From assembly GCF_030538495.1 (NCBI RefSeq), contig NZ_JAUNTW010000006.1:94008-158007 (forward strand): a DNA stretch of 64,000 nucleotides. The letters run 5' to 3'. The translations under genes were made by a program, and so were the position numbers. Each line of letters opens with the position of its first letter. Position 1 is the stretch's first letter. Positions 35,992-46,052 of this stretch are shown here, one piece after another. Origin of the DNA: Paracoccus sp. (in: a-proteobacteria). GTDB taxonomy: Bacteria > Pseudomonadota > Alphaproteobacteria > Rhodobacterales > Rhodobacteraceae. A model generated the notes under the pieces. It was given only the letters and a program-made list of their open reading frames with translations, did not search any database and was not told the origin of the DNA.

Positions 35992-36950
35992 CCCGCATCT
36001 TTGTCGCCGGCCATCGGGGCATGGTCGGCAGCGCGATCCTGCGTCAACTGCAACAGCGCGCGGCAGCGGGCGAGGATCTGCACCTGATCACCCGCAGCCG
36101 TGCCGAACTGGACCTGACCGATCAGGCGGCGGTGCGCGCCTTTATGGACGATCAGCGCCCCGATCAGATCATTCTGGCCGCCGCCCGCGTGGGCGGGATT
36201 CACGCCAACAACACCCTGCCCGCCGATTTCATCTGGCAAAACACCATGATCGCGGCGAATGTGATCGACGCGGCGTGGCGCAGCGGCGTGGGGCGGCTGC
36301 TGCAATTAGGCTCAAGCTGCATTTACCCGCGCAATGCCGATCAGCCGATTGATGAATCCGCGCTGTTGACCGGCCTGCTGGAGCCGACAAACGAACCCTA
36401 TGCCATTGCCAAGATCGCTGCGATCAAGCTGTGCGAAAGCTATAACCGCCAGCACGGCACCGATTATCGGTCGCTGATGCCGTGCAATCTGTATGGGCCG
36501 GGCGATAATTTCCATCCCGAACACAGCCATGTGCTGCCCGCGATGATCCGGCGCTTTCATCAGGCCACGCAGCAGGGCGCGGATCGCGTTACCATCTGGG
36601 GCAGCGGCACGCCTCTGCGCGAATTTCTGCATGTCGATGATATGGCGCGCGCGGCGCTGTTCGTGCTGGATTTGCCGCGCGATGTCTATGACGCGCAGAC
36701 GCAGCCCATGCAGTCGCATCTGAACGCCGGCAGCGGATCCGAGGTCACCATTCTGGAACTGGCTCAGATGGTGGCGCAGGTCACGGGGTTTCAGGGCGTG
36801 ATCGACACCGACCCCGCGCGGCCCGACGGCACCCCGCGCAAAGTCATGGCCTCTGACCGGCTGCGCGCCTTGGGCTGGGCGCCGCAACTTGATCTGGCCA
36901 CGGGCATCGCGCAAACCTATCAGTGGTTTACGCAACACATCGCGGAATGA
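35988..36950 (+). CDS. fcl: GDP-L-fucose synthase
   Basis: A 320-residue epimerase/reductase that turns GDP-4-keto-6-deoxy-mannose into GDP-L-fucose. NADP-binding [47 protein letters not shown], the catalytic GSSCIYPR and [17 protein letters not shown] (YxxxK), and [15 protein letters not shown] are all textbook for this enzyme. It overlaps gmd upstream and the fucosyltransferase-like gene downstream, each by ATGA. Confidence 0.97.
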   Translation: MTRIFVAGHRGMVGSAILRQLQQRAAAGEDLHLITRSRAELDLTDQAAVRAFMDDQRPDQIILAAARVGGIHANNTLPADFIWQNTMIAANVIDAAWRSGVGRLLQLGSSCIYPRNADQPIDESALLTGLLEPTNEPYAIAKIAAIKLCESYNRQHGTDYRSLMPCNLYGPGDNFHPEHSHVLPAMIRRFHQATQQGADRVTIWGSGTPLREFLHVDDMARAALFVLDLPRDVYDAQTQPMQSHLNAGSGSEVTILELAQMVAQVTGFQGVIDTDPARPDGTPRKVMASDRLRALGWAPQLDLATGIAQTYQWFTQHIAE

Positions 36951-39142
36951 CGACCGGGTCGGGAAAACTGATTGCGTTCCGATCGGACCGGCTGGGGGGG
37001 CGGCTGATTGCGCTGTTGAACACGCTGCGCATAGCGCGCAGTCACGGCATGGATTTCGTGGTCTATTGGCGCGACAGCGACGGGATGGGCGACGGGTCCG
37101 ACCTGTTCCGTGCCGATTTTATCCGCGACCATTTCATCAGCAAGGATCAGTTTCAGGCCATGCGCGCGCAGGCGGTCGCGCTGAACGCAGTCACCAATGA
37201 CACCGCCGACGCGCTGCGCGCCCATCTGAACAGCGGCCATCACCTGTTGATCGACCACCCCTTTGGCGCGATCAACCTGCCCTTTGAAAACCCCGAGGAA
37301 TGCCGCGCTCTGCTGGGGCAAGAGGCGGCGCGTCTGCCGCTCAACGACCGTCTGGCCGCCTGTCTGGACGATCTGCGCGGGCAGTTGCGCGACGGGCGGC
37401 GGCTGGTCGCCTATCACATCCGGCGCGGCGATCTGACGGCAGATATGCGCGCGACCAACCGCGCCTGGCCCAACAAATTCACCCCCGACGAGTTTTTCGA
37501 AACCGACATCCGCCGCAATGTCGATAATGCCGCGCGGACGATTTTGTTCAGCGACAACCGCGCCGTTCTGGACCGCTATACGAAGATGTTTCCGACGCTG
37601 ATGACGCTGGACGCGCTGCGGGTGGACCCCGGCCTGACGCCTCTGCAACGCGACGCGACAGAACTGTTCGCCATGGCGCAGGCTGATGAAATCGTGGCGC
37701 CTCCGTCATCGGCGTTCAGTTCCACGGCGGCGACGCTGGGCGGGGGGGTGTTTTTCGATATTGAAAAACGCCTGCCGCCGCAGGATCGCCATGCGGCACT
37801 GGATCTGTTGTCGGACCGGCTGCGCCATCAGCCCGAAATATTCGCCAATTCCGGCGAAATCGGGCAGTATCTGGCCCATGCCCATCAGCATCTGACCACG
37901 ACCGGGCGGACGGATCAGTTCATCGACACCGCCCGGTTTCATATCGACAACGGGCTGAACATTTCCTTTGTCTATGCGCGGACGGCGCGGGAATTGTATC
38001 ATCAGGGCCGGTGGCAAGAGGTCTGCGACCTGTTCGCGCAAATTCAGCGCGGCTATGTCTATTATCAACGCAGCTATGCGCAGATTCAGTTCTTTCACGG
38101 GCTGTCTTTGCTGATGCTGGGCCGCCGGGCCGAGGGTCTGGACCAGATCGCGTCCGCCTTCTGGCACGAACCCGTCGAAGGCGAAATCAATGTGCTGGCC
38201 GGTTTGCTGCGTGCCAGCAGAGATTTCCACGACGGCAATTTCATGACCACCGATCCGGTGATCGAAGTCTTTTTCGGCAATCAGCACACGATCGACCATG
38301 TGCGCAGCCATCTGCGCGCGCCGGTGGCCGCCGGGGTGATCGCGATGCCCGGCATTGTGCCGAATTGCCGCCTTTTGACATGGGAATGGCCGTGGTTCAC
38401 CCGCAGCGACAATGCCGGGCATGACCGCCTGCAAGGGCTGATCAAGGCGACTCTGGACGCCTTGGCCCGCCACAGCTTCGGCCCCGAACGCCAGCCGCAT
38501 TTCGGCAGCCTGACCGGGATGCTGCATCTGCGGATGAACCAGCCCGACGACGCCGAGCGCGCCATTGACGCGGCTTTGACCGAGCGGCCCGACAACGCGA
38601 TATTCTGGAAACGCCGCGCGGATATGCGCATAGCGCAAGGCCGCTGGGACGACGCGCTGCGCGATGTGGACCACGCCATCGGGCTGCGCCCCGATATGGT
38701 GATGCTGGCGGCGCTGCGGGGGTTTATTCTGCATCGCGCGGGCGATGCGCAGGGGGCAACCGATGCGCTGCAGCCTCTCTACGGGCGGGGGCTGCGGGTG
38801 CCGTCGGTGTCGTTTCTGGGGGCCGAGGCCGCGCAGGCCGTCGGGCGCATCCATGACGCCGCGCAGATGCTGACCGATGGGCTGGCTCTGGCTCCGATCA
38901 ACTGGCGGCGTCAGGTCGCCTTGGCGCGGTTGCAACTGGATATGGACCAGACCGACGCGGCGCATGACCGGCTGGCCTGGACGCTGCAATGGGCGGGCGA
39001 ACATCCCCCCGTCGCACGCGCCATGCTGGACGTTCTGGACCACCAGGGCCGCCCCGACGACGCCCGCGATCTGCTGACGCGACTTGCCGACCAACACCCC
39101 GATAAAACTCAATTCAGCCAATGGCTTAACCGCCGGACCTGA
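36947..39142 (+). CDS. Putative fucosyltransferase fused to TPR-like repeats
   Basis: A 731-residue protein with no signal peptide or membrane helix seen. The N-terminal part (about 1-300) looks like a GT-B nucleotide-fucose transferase: [21 protein letters not shown] at 14-34, HIRRGD at 157-162, [11 protein letters not shown] near 198-208 and [14 protein letters not shown] at 254-267. H-x-R-R-x-D is the donor-binding motif of alpha-1,2/alpha-1,6- and protein O-fucosyltransferases. From about residue 300 the protein is helical; residues about 490-731 carry tetratricopeptide-like pairs such as [21 protein letters not shown] and [21 protein letters not shown]. The ATG at 36947 overlaps fcl by four bases, so the enzyme is coupled to GDP-fucose synthesis. 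The acceptor is unknown; fucose as donor is inferred from motif and context. Confidence 0.75.
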   Translation: MTTGSGKLIAFRSDRLGGRLIALLNTLRIARSHGMDFVVYWRDSDGMGDGSDLFRADFIRDHFISKDQFQAMRAQAVALNAVTNDTADALRAHLNSGHHLLIDHPFGAINLPFENPEECRALLGQEAARLPLNDRLAACLDDLRGQLRDGRRLVAYHIRRGDLTADMRATNRAWPNKFTPDEFFETDIRRNVDNAARTILFSDNRAVLDRYTKMFPTLMTLDALRVDPGLTPLQRDATELFAMAQADEIVAPPSSAFSSTAATLGGGVFFDIEKRLPPQDRHAALDLLSDRLRHQPEIFANSGEIGQYLAHAHQHLTTTGRTDQFIDTARFHIDNGLNISFVYARTARELYHQGRWQEVCDLFAQIQRGYVYYQRSYAQIQFFHGLSLLMLGRRAEGLDQIASAFWHEPVEGEINVLAGLLRASRDFHDGNFMTTDPVIEVFFGNQHTIDHVRSHLRAPVAAGVIAMPGIVPNCRLLTWEWPWFTRSDNAGHDRLQGLIKATLDALARHSFGPERQPHFGSLTGMLHLRMNQPDDAERAIDAALTERPDNAIFWKRRADMRIAQGRWDDALRDVDHAIGLRPDMVMLAALRGFILHRAGDAQGATDALQPLYGRGLRVPSVSFLGAEAAQAVGRIHDAAQMLTDGLALAPINWRRQVALARLQLDMDQTDAAHDRLAWTLQWAGEHPPVARAMLDVLDHQGRPDDARDLLTRLADQHPDKTQFSQWLNRRT

Positions 39143-39157
39143 CCGCAGGAGCCCCCC

Positions 39158-40582
39158 ATGACCGCATCCACTGCCCGCCGATCCGACCGCCTGACCCGCG
39201 TGGGGAAGGTGCATTTTCTGGTCTATTCCAACGGCGCGGAACCCTTTGCCCAGAATGCCGATGATTACTGTCAGTCGGCGCTGCGGGTGGGCTTTGACAC
39301 CGCCACGCATGTGACGGAACAGGATTTGCGTGCGACTCCGTTCTGGGACGAAAACCGCGCCATTCTGGAACAGCCGCGCGGGGCCGGGTATTGGCTGTGG
39401 AAGCCGTGGATCGTGCTGCAAAAACTGCGCGAGGTCGGGCCGGACGATGTGGTGATCTATAACGATGCGGGGCGTTACAAACCGGGGTCGTTTCATCAAT
39501 TCCCGGCCTTTCCCCATGCCGCGGTCGAACTGTGCGCCCTGACGCCACGCCGGTTCATCCACGGCTTTGTCACCAACTGGACCGTGCAGGAAAACCTGAC
39601 CAAGCGTGACTGCTTCACCCTGATGGACGCCGACACGCCAGACATGCGCAAGGCGTTGCAGATCGGGGCCTGCCCGCTGATTTACATGCCTTCGCCCGAC
39701 AGTTTCGCGTTTCTGGAACGCTGGGTTGAACTGGCCCGCGATCCGCGCCTGCTGACCGATCAGCCCGATGAAACCGGTGCGCCCTTCCCCGAATTTCAGG
39801 ATCACCGCCACGATCAGTCGATTGCGTCGATTCTGGCGCATCAGACGGGCGCGCATTATCTGGACCTGACGCGCGCGGGCGCGGGTGCGATCTGCGATGA
39901 CATCACCCGGCGCAACCCCGATGTGCCGCGCCTGCAAACGCATATCGGCTGGGTGTCGCTTATCATGTCGCGCGCTTTACCCGATGATTTCTTTGTCCAG
40001 GACCCCCCGAATCTGAGGCTGGCCAGCCATCTGGTGCGCAACCTGACCCCGGACGAGCCGCTGCCGAACGCGTCAGGTATTCAGCCCAAAGGCCAGCTGG
40101 TCGCTCAATTCGACGCGCTGCGCCAGGCGGGCGCGGGGGGCGTGACGCGCCAGCATCTTGAGGCCGCTCTGGATGGCTGCAAACCCGTTGCGGCGTGGAT
40201 GCATCTGCTGTCGCGCGAGGATGAAGCCGAAGCCTTTTGGCAGGCCTTCCGCGATCAGGCCAACAGCGGCACCGAATCGGATGGCGAAGACCCCCGCCGC
40301 GCCGCCGTCGCCGCCCTGCACCGCACCCGCGCGGCCATGCCCGACCTGTCGCGGCGCGTCACGGCGCTGTGGATTTGGGGGCTGTTGGGCGATCAGGCGC
40401 GCGCGACCTTCAAATCCGCCCATAACACCGTCAAAAACCCGGCGGGGCTGGCCGCGATGATGCGCTTTGCCGATGTGCTGACCGCCGAAGGCATCCCGTC
40501 GATTCAGCACGATCTGGCCCCGGACACGGCCATGCTGTCGGCCAATGTGTCGGACCGGCTGATCCGGTGGCTGATCGCCTGA
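39158..40582 (+). CDS. Putative glycosyltransferase-like protein (GYWLWKP family)
   Basis: A 474-residue soluble protein. The N-terminal region contains VHFLVYSNGAEPF, GAGYWLWKPWIVLQKL (GYWLWKP at 77-83) and DDVVIYNDAG (YNDAG at 101-105). This layout resembles a group of bacterial glycosyltransferase-like proteins in which the acidic motif would bind metal and sugar nucleotide. FQDHRHDQSIASILAHQTG further on is also reminiscent of those proteins. The C-terminal 200 residues are helical without a recognised motif. It starts 15 bases after the fucosyltransferase-like gene and ends at a hairpin, so it is probably the fourth gene of the gmd-fcl unit. Enzyme activity is inferred. Confidence 0.6.
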   Translation: MTASTARRSDRLTRVGKVHFLVYSNGAEPFAQNADDYCQSALRVGFDTATHVTEQDLRATPFWDENRAILEQPRGAGYWLWKPWIVLQKLREVGPDDVVIYNDAGRYKPGSFHQFPAFPHAAVELCALTPRRFIHGFVTNWTVQENLTKRDCFTLMDADTPDMRKALQIGACPLIYMPSPDSFAFLERWVELARDPRLLTDQPDETGAPFPEFQDHRHDQSIASILAHQTGAHYLDLTRAGAGAICDDITRRNPDVPRLQTHIGWVSLIMSRALPDDFFVQDPPNLRLASHLVRNLTPDEPLPNASGIQPKGQLVAQFDALRQAGAGGVTRQHLEAALDGCKPVAAWMHLLSREDEAEAFWQAFRDQANSGTESDGEDPRRAAVAALHRTRAAMPDLSRRVTALWIWGLLGDQARATFKSAHNTVKNPAGLAAMMRFADVLTAEGIPSIQHDLAPDTAMLSANVSDRLIRWLIA

Positions 40583-40618
40583 CCGAACTGAGGCTTTCTG
40601 GCACCGCATCACGGATAA

Positions 40619-40650
40619 CCGCCCGTCCCCGGTTGAGCCGGGCCGGGCGG
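40619..40650 (+). terminator. Nested hairpin ending the gmd-fcl operon
   Basis: CCGCCCG (40619-40625) pairs with CGGGCGG (40644-40650), enclosing a second GC stem around TTGA. No T run is present, so it may be a weak or Rho-assisted terminator. Confidence 0.45.
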
Positions 40651-40693
40651 AACGCTAAACTGCACAGGACGCCCTGTTTTTAATGGTGACCTT

Positions 40694-41254
40694 ATGCAGA
40701 TTGAACAAACCGCGTTGCCCGGCGTGGTGATTCTGACGCCGGCACGTTTTGGTGATTCGCGCGGTTTCTTTTCCGAAAGCTGGAATCGCTCAACGCTGGC
40801 CAATGCCGGGGTGAACCTGCCCGAATTCGTGCAGGACAACCATTCGATGTCGCATCAGGCGGGCACGCTGCGCGGGCTGCATTATCAGGCGCCACCCCAT
40901 GCGCAGGGCAAATTGGTGCGCTGCGGGCGCGGGCATATTTACGACGTGGCCGTGGATGTGCGCCGGGGCAGCCCGACATTCGGGCAATGGGTCGGCGTCG
41001 ATCTGACCTATGATAACGGGCGGCAATTGTGGATTCCGGCGGGATTTTTGCACGGATTTGTCACCCGAACCCCCGACAGCGAAATCATTTATAAATGTTC
41101 TGCGCATTATAATCGCGACAGCGACGGCGCGGTTCGTTGGGATTCGCTGGGCATCGACTGGGACGTGACCGACCCGCTGTTGTCCGACAAAGACCAACTG
41201 GCCCCCGCTTTTGACGACTGGCACAGCCCCTTTGAGTATAAGGAAACGGCATGA
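40694..41254 (+). CDS. rfbC: dTDP-4-dehydrorhamnose 3,5-epimerase
   Basis: A 186-residue cupin enzyme in dTDP-L-rhamnose synthesis. Catalytic and substrate regions are visible: [33 protein letters not shown] (with the catalytic His), [25 protein letters not shown] and [11 protein letters not shown]. Length is standard. The ATG at 40694 begins [14 protein letters not shown]. It overlaps rfbB by ATGA and opens the rfbCBDA unit. Confidence 0.96.
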   Translation: MQIEQTALPGVVILTPARFGDSRGFFSESWNRSTLANAGVNLPEFVQDNHSMSHQAGTLRGLHYQAPPHAQGKLVRCGRGHIYDVAVDVRRGSPTFGQWVGVDLTYDNGRQLWIPAGFLHGFVTRTPDSEIIYKCSAHYNRDSDGAVRWDSLGIDWDVTDPLLSDKDQLAPAFDDWHSPFEYKETA

Positions 41255-42288
41255 AGATTCTGGTAACGGGCGGGGCGGGGTTCATCGGGTCCGCCGTGGT
41301 GCGTCTGGCGATTCTACGCGGGCATCAGGTGGTGAATGTCGATGCGATGACCTATGCCGCGAATCTGGAAAATGTGGCCAGCGTGGCGGATAATCCGGGC
41401 TATGCCTTTGAACAGGTGGATATTCGCGACCGCGCGGCACTGGATCGCGTCTTCGCCCAACACGCCCCCGACGCGGTGATGCATCTGGCGGCGGAAAGCC
41501 ATGTGGACCGATCCATCGACGGCCCCGCGGCGTTCATTGAAACCAACGTCATCGGCACGTTTAACATGCTGGAATCGGCGCGCGATTACTGGACGCGGCA
41601 GGGCAAGCCCGACGGGTTCCGGTTCCACCACATCTCCACGGATGAGGTGTTCGGCAGCTTGGGCGATACCGGTCAGTTTACGGAAACAACGCCCTATGAC
41701 CCGCGCAGCCCCTATTCCGCCAGCAAGGCCGGGTCGGATCATCTGGTGCGGGCGTGGCACGAAACCTATGGCCTGCCGGTGGTTCTGACCAATTGTTCCA
41801 ACAATTACGGCCCGTTCCACTTCCCGGAGAAACTGGTTCCGGTGGTGATCCTGAACGCGCTGCATGGCCGCCCGATCCCGGTTTACGGCGACGGCGGCAA
41901 TGTCCGCGACTGGCTCTATGTCGAAGATCACGCCGACGCGCTGCTGACCGTGCTGGAACGTGGTGAGCTGGGCCGCAGCTACAATATCGGCGGCGAGAAT
42001 GAAGCCAAGAACATCGACCTTGTCCGCACCATCTGCGCGCATATGGACGACCTGCACCCGGCGGGCGCGCCCCATGCGGATCTGATCACCTTTGTCACGG
42101 ATCGCCCCGGCCATGACCGCCGCTATGCCATTGATCCGACGCGGATTCGTGACGAATTGGGCTGGCGTCCCTCGGTCACCGTGGAACAGGGGCTGCGCAA
42201 AACGGTGGAATGGTATCTGAACAATCGCGACTGGTGGGAACCGCTGTTGTCGCGCGACGGCGTGGGGCAGCGGTTGGGTCAGGCGTGA
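41251..42288 (+). CDS. rfbB: dTDP-glucose 4,6-dehydratase
   Basis: A 345-residue NAD-dependent enzyme that makes dTDP-4-keto-6-deoxyglucose. Rossmann motif [14 protein letters not shown], the substrate segment [15 protein letters not shown], catalytic [11 protein letters not shown] (Thr-Asp-Glu) and [15 protein letters not shown] (YxxxK), and [17 protein letters not shown] are diagnostic. It is the second gene of rfbCBDA and shares a base with rfbD (TGATG). Confidence 0.97.
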   Translation: MKILVTGGAGFIGSAVVRLAILRGHQVVNVDAMTYAANLENVASVADNPGYAFEQVDIRDRAALDRVFAQHAPDAVMHLAAESHVDRSIDGPAAFIETNVIGTFNMLESARDYWTRQGKPDGFRFHHISTDEVFGSLGDTGQFTETTPYDPRSPYSASKAGSDHLVRAWHETYGLPVVLTNCSNNYGPFHFPEKLVPVVILNALHGRPIPVYGDGGNVRDWLYVEDHADALLTVLERGELGRSYNIGGENEAKNIDLVRTICAHMDDLHPAGAPHADLITFVTDRPGHDRRYAIDPTRIRDELGWRPSVTVEQGLRKTVEWYLNNRDWWEPLLSRDGVGQRLGQA

Positions 42289-43133
42289 TGTTGGTCTTTG
42301 GCAAAACGGGTCAGGTCGCGCGCGAATTGGCGCGTCTGGCCCCCGATGCACAGTTTCTGGGCCGAGACGACGCGGACCTGACCAACCCCGCCGCCTGTCA
42401 CGACCTGATTTTGCAGGCGGAGCCGTCGGTGGTGATCAACGCCGCCGCCTATACCGCCGTGGACCGGGCCGAATCGGACGCCGACACCGCGCGTCTGGTC
42501 AATGCCGACGCGCCCGCCGCCATGGCGCGGGCCTGCGCGACGCTGGGCGTGCCGTTTGTGTCAGTCTCGACCGATTATGTGTTTGACGGCAGCGGCGACA
42601 CCCCCCGCGACGAATCCGCGACGACCGCGCCGCTTGGCGTCTATGGCGCGACGAAGTTGCAGGGCGAACAAGGGATTGCGGCCGCGGGCGGGCAATGGGC
42701 GGTGCTGCGCACGTCTTGGGTCTTTTCCGCGCATGGGCAGAATTTCGTGAAAACCATGCTGCGGCTGGGGGCCGAACGCGACCGGCTGACGGTGGTGGCC
42801 GATCAGATCGGCGGGCCAACCCCGGCGGCGGCGATTGCGGATGCGCTGCTGGTAATGGCGGCGCGGATGCGGGACGGCGCGCCGGGCGGCATTTACCATT
42901 TCGCAGGCGCGCCGGATGTCAGCTGGGCCGAGTTCGCGCGCACCATCATGACGCAGGTCGGGCTGACCTGCGATGTGGCCGATATTCCGACGACCGATTA
43001 CCCCACCCCGGCGCGACGACCGCTGAATTCCCGGCTGGATTGCCGCGCGATTGAACGTGATTTTGGCGTAACGCGCCCCGATTGGCGCACAGGGCTGGCC
43101 GATGTGCTGGCGGAATTAAAGGTGACATCATGA
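42288..43133 (+). CDS. rfbD: dTDP-4-dehydrorhamnose reductase
   Basis: A 281-residue reductase that yields dTDP-L-rhamnose. The nucleotide-binding loop is [43 protein letters not shown] and [13 protein letters not shown] (YxxxK) follow, then [19 protein letters not shown]. The ATG at 42288 overlaps the rfbB stop by one base; the frame is open upstream but lies inside rfbB. It overlaps rfbA by four bases. Confidence 0.96.
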   Translation: MLVFGKTGQVARELARLAPDAQFLGRDDADLTNPAACHDLILQAEPSVVINAAAYTAVDRAESDADTARLVNADAPAAMARACATLGVPFVSVSTDYVFDGSGDTPRDESATTAPLGVYGATKLQGEQGIAAAGGQWAVLRTSWVFSAHGQNFVKTMLRLGAERDRLTVVADQIGGPTPAAAIADALLVMAARMRDGAPGGIYHFAGAPDVSWAEFARTIMTQVGLTCDVADIPTTDYPTPARRPLNSRLDCRAIERDFGVTRPDWRTGLADVLAELKVTS

Positions 43134-44005
43134 CTCAGCGCAAAGGCATCATTCTGGCCGGCGGCTCTGGCACGCGGTTGTATCCGATCACCATGGGCGT
43201 GTCGAAACAGCTGCTGCCGCTTTATGATAAGCCGATGATTTTCTATCCGATTTCGGTTCTGATGCTGGCTGGCATCCGCGACATCGCGATCATCACCACG
43301 CCCGACGATCAGGCCCAATTCCAACGGCTGCTGGGCGACGGGTCGCAATGGGGGCTGCGGTTTGAATGGATCGTGCAGCCCAGCCCGGACGGGCTGGCGC
43401 AGGCCTATCTGTTGGCGCGCGATTTTCTGGATGGGGCGCCTTCGGCTATGGTTTTGGGCGACAACATCTTTTTCGGGCATGGCTTGCCGGATTTGCTGCG
43501 CGCGGCGGATCAGAAAACCGATGGCGGCACGGTCTTTGGCTATCGCGTCAGCGACCCCGAACGCTATGGCGTGGTGGATTTCGACGAACAGGGCCGCGCG
43601 CGCCAGATCATTGAAAAACCGGCACATCCTCCGTCGCATTACGCCGTGACGGGGCTGTATTTTCTGGACGGCACCGCGCCGGAACGCGCGGCACAGGTGC
43701 AGCCGTCCGAACGCGGCGAACTGGAAATCACCACCCTGCTGGAAAGTTACCTGCATGACGGCACGCTGTCGGTCGAAAAAATGGGCCGAGGTTTCGCATG
43801 GCTGGACACCGGCACGCATGAAAGCCTGCTGGATGCCGGGAATTTCGTGCGCACGCTGGAAAACCGGCAGGGTTTGCAGACCGGCTGCCCCGAAGAAATC
43901 GCCTTTGAACAGGGCTGGATCAGCGCCGATGACCTGCGCGCGCGGGCCGATCTGTTTAAGAAAAACGATTATGGCCGCTATCTGGCAGGGCTGCTGCCTG
44001 CGTGA
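43130..44005 (+). CDS. rfbA: Glucose-1-phosphate thymidylyltransferase
   Basis: A 291-residue enzyme that makes dTDP-glucose from dTTP and glucose 1-phosphate. The nucleotide-binding signature [25 protein letters not shown] is intact. [49 protein letters not shown] (metal Asp) and [18 protein letters not shown] are further family marks. It is the last gene of rfbCBDA; the product feeds rfbB. Rhamnosyltransferases that would use the final product are not in the window. Confidence 0.97.
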   Translation: MTQRKGIILAGGSGTRLYPITMGVSKQLLPLYDKPMIFYPISVLMLAGIRDIAIITTPDDQAQFQRLLGDGSQWGLRFEWIVQPSPDGLAQAYLLARDFLDGAPSAMVLGDNIFFGHGLPDLLRAADQKTDGGTVFGYRVSDPERYGVVDFDEQGRARQIIEKPAHPPSHYAVTGLYFLDGTAPERAAQVQPSERGELEITTLLESYLHDGTLSVEKMGRGFAWLDTGTHESLLDAGNFVRTLENRQGLQTGCPEEIAFEQGWISADDLRARADLFKKNDYGRYLAGLLPA

Positions 44006-44012
44006 TTCGGTT

Positions 44013-44035
44013 CGGGGCGGCCGCATGTCGCCCCG
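44013..44035 (+). terminator. Possible hairpin after rfbA
   Basis: CGGGGCG (44013-44019) pairs with CGCCCCG (44029-44035) eight bases after the rfbA stop. No T run follows. Confidence 0.4.
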
Positions 44036-44144
44036 GCCCCTGAAAACCGGCATCTCGCCCAGACATATCGGTGCAATCCGCCCCACGGGGCCGCATTTCT
44101 CACCAAAGTTTAACAAAATATCCCAATTTTCATGAAATTTTTAC

Positions 44145-44221
44145 CTGCATAAAGGACTATCCCCCTGCGTGTGTGTTGGTTCGTTTTTCGCGCACAGGAT
44201 GTAAATGTTTCCTTTATGCAG
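44145..44221. promoter_or_regulatory. 12-base inverted repeat in the leader of the VPLPA-CTERM gene
   Basis: ctgcataaagga (44145-44156) and tcctttatgcag (44210-44221) are perfect inverted copies 53 bases apart. The right arm ends at the first base of the GAGGTG ribosome-binding site (44221-44226). The surrounding 44100-44215 is AT-rich for this genome. It could be a pair of protein-binding half-sites or an RNA stem affecting translation. Confidence 0.5.
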
Positions 44222-44230
44222 AGGTGCTCT

Positions 44231-44734
44231 ATGCACGTTAACCTTAAGGCCATCACCGTCGCGGCTGCCGCGCTGATGGCAGCCACGGCGGCCCATTCGG
44301 CGGTCGTGGACATCGAAACGCAGATCGTCGCCTATGACGATATGGCGCTGATGTCGCGCGTGATTGACCAGTCCGGCAATTACACGCTGAGCTTTGCGGC
44401 TCTGGACACCGACACCCCCATACCTGACCCCATGGGCTATAAGGTGTGGCGGATTGTCGATCATTCCGACAATTTGCGTCGCATTATCAACAGCTTGTTC
44501 GATCAGGCCGACACGCCAATGTCGCACGGCCATTCCGTTGATCTGGGCCATATCGAGGCGGGCGTCCGTTTTGTGGCCTTGGCTCTGGCGGATTACACCG
44601 GGTTTTCGATGACGCTGAACTATGTCGAACCCGACGCGCCGCAACCCGCGCCGGTTCCGCTGCCCGCAACGCTGCCGCTGCTGGCGGGGGCCTTGGGTCT
44701 GGCGGGCGTCGCGCTGCGCCGCCGCAACGGCTGA
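44231..44734 (+). CDS. Exported protein with VPLPA-CTERM sorting signal
   Basis: A 167-residue secreted protein. It has a signal peptide (VNLKAITVAAAALMAATAAHS, likely cut before AVVDIE) and a C-terminal tripartite tag: the VPLPA motif, a hydrophobic stretch TLPLLAGALGLAGVAL and the basic tail RRRNG. This is the VPLPA-CTERM variant of the PEP-CTERM signals, which is processed by an exosortase in bacteria that make extracellular polysaccharide. The middle 100 residues match no family I recognise. The ATG at 44231 follows GAGGTG; in-frame upstream codons lack a site. It lies directly after the sugar-nucleotide operon, and a T-tailed hairpin ends it. Confidence 0.8.
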   Translation: MHVNLKAITVAAAALMAATAAHSAVVDIETQIVAYDDMALMSRVIDQSGNYTLSFAALDTDTPIPDPMGYKVWRIVDHSDNLRRIINSLFDQADTPMSHGHSVDLGHIEAGVRFVALALADYTGFSMTLNYVEPDAPQPAPVPLPATLPLLAGALGLAGVALRRRNG

Positions 44735-44740
44735 CATCGG

Positions 44741-44769
44741 GGGGCCGTCCCATGCGGGCGGCCCCTTTT
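44741..44769 (+). terminator. Rho-independent terminator after the VPLPA-CTERM gene
   Basis: GGGGCCG (44741-44747) pairs with CGGCCCC (44759-44765), followed by TTTT. Confidence 0.7.
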
Positions 44770-44809
44770 ACGGGTGGTTCTTTTGCGCGGCAGGCCGTAA
44801 ATTTGCGCC

Positions 44810-46036
44810 ATGGAAAAGATCACGCTGCCCGAACGTCCCAATCTGGCCGACATCGCATCCGAGGCGGGGTTTACCTTTGCGCATATGCATGGCGAACCTT
44901 ATTGGGATGAAACATCCGCCTATCGCCTGACGCTGGCGCAGGTCGAAAACGATATCGAGGCCCCGGCCACCGAACTGCACGCCATGGCGCGCGAGGCTGC
45001 CGCACAGATCATCGGCAGCGAAGCCTTGCTGACGCAATTGGGGATTCCGCCCGAATTTCACGATCTGGTCGCGGACAGCTGGGCGCGCAATGAACCCGAA
45101 ATCTATGGCCGCATGGATGTGGTCTATGACGGCAACGGCCCGGCTAAGCTGTTGGAATACAACGCCGACACGCCGACCTCGCTCTATGAAAGCGCGGCGT
45201 TTCAGTGGCAATGGCTGGAAGATCAGATGGCCGCGGGCCACCTGCCCCCCGATGCCGACCAGTTCAACGGCATTCACGAAGCGTTAACCGAACGCTTTCG
45301 CGAACTGTTCCCGCAAAACACCGACCTGCATTTCACCGCAATCGCCGACGCGCCCGAAGATTACGCGACCGTGGAATCCATGGCCTGGGCTGCGCGCGAG
45401 GCCGGGATGGGCGCGCATTACAGCGACCTGAACCAGATCGCGATCAGCGATGAGGGGCAGTTTCTGGACGATCAGGACCGCGTGATCGGCACCCTGTTCA
45501 AGCTGTATCCGTGGGAAGATGTGCTGACCGAACCCTTTGCCCAGCACATCGCGGGGTCGGGCTGCATGATGCTGGAACCCGCATGGAAATCGGTGTTGTC
45601 GAACAAGGGCTTACTGCCCGTCCTGTGGCAGATGTTCGAAGGCCATCCGAACCTGCTGCCCGCGTTTTTTGCCGATGATGTGGCCGATGCTTTGGTCGCG
45701 GGCGGGCGTCCGATTCCGTCGGTTGCGGCGGCCTTTGACCGCGCGGCGGATGCGCTGACACGCGGCCATGTCGTGAAGCCGATTTTTTCCCGCGAAGGCG
45801 CCAGCATCAGCATCGTGGAAAACGGCACCGTGACGGACGCATCCAGCAGCGCCGATTACGACCGCCACCCGCGCATCGTTCAGGCCTATCACCCGCTGCC
45901 CGATTATGACGGGTTCCGCCCGGTCATTGGCGCGTGGATCGTGGGCCATGACTGCGCCGGGATCGGCATCCGCGAAGACCGCAGCCGCATCACCCAAGAC
46001 ATGTCGCGGTTCAAGCCGCACTTTATTTCCGGCTGA
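44810..46036 (+). CDS. Glutathionylspermidine synthase family protein (YgiC-like)
   Basis: A 408-residue ATP-grasp protein related to the synthetase domain of glutathionylspermidine synthase. Conserved segments include GEPYWDETSAYRLTL, GRMDVVYDGNGPAKLLEYNADTPTSLYESA, LEPAWKSVLSNKGLLPVLW and VVKPIFSREGASISI-type ATP contacts. There is no amidase domain, as in E. coli YgiC and YjfC. Those proteins ligate peptide-like substrates that are not firmly identified. The DUF1190 lipoprotein gene follows 16 bases later, reproducing the ygiB/ygiC association in reverse order. Confidence 0.87.
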   Translation: MEKITLPERPNLADIASEAGFTFAHMHGEPYWDETSAYRLTLAQVENDIEAPATELHAMAREAAAQIIGSEALLTQLGIPPEFHDLVADSWARNEPEIYGRMDVVYDGNGPAKLLEYNADTPTSLYESAAFQWQWLEDQMAAGHLPPDADQFNGIHEALTERFRELFPQNTDLHFTAIADAPEDYATVESMAWAAREAGMGAHYSDLNQIAISDEGQFLDDQDRVIGTLFKLYPWEDVLTEPFAQHIAGSGCMMLEPAWKSVLSNKGLLPVLWQMFEGHPNLLPAFFADDVADALVAGGRPIPSVAAAFDRAADALTRGHVVKPIFSREGASISIVENGTVTDASSSADYDRHPRIVQAYHPLPDYDGFRPVIGAWIVGHDCAGIGIREDRSRITQDMSRFKPHFISG

Positions 46037-46052
46037 CCCGAAAGGACATCAG

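Noticed and set aside
36000-39943. Long antisense frames over the fucose operon
   Set aside because: The sense genes have strong motifs and overlapping starts; the antisense translations are Arg/Gln-rich without motifs.
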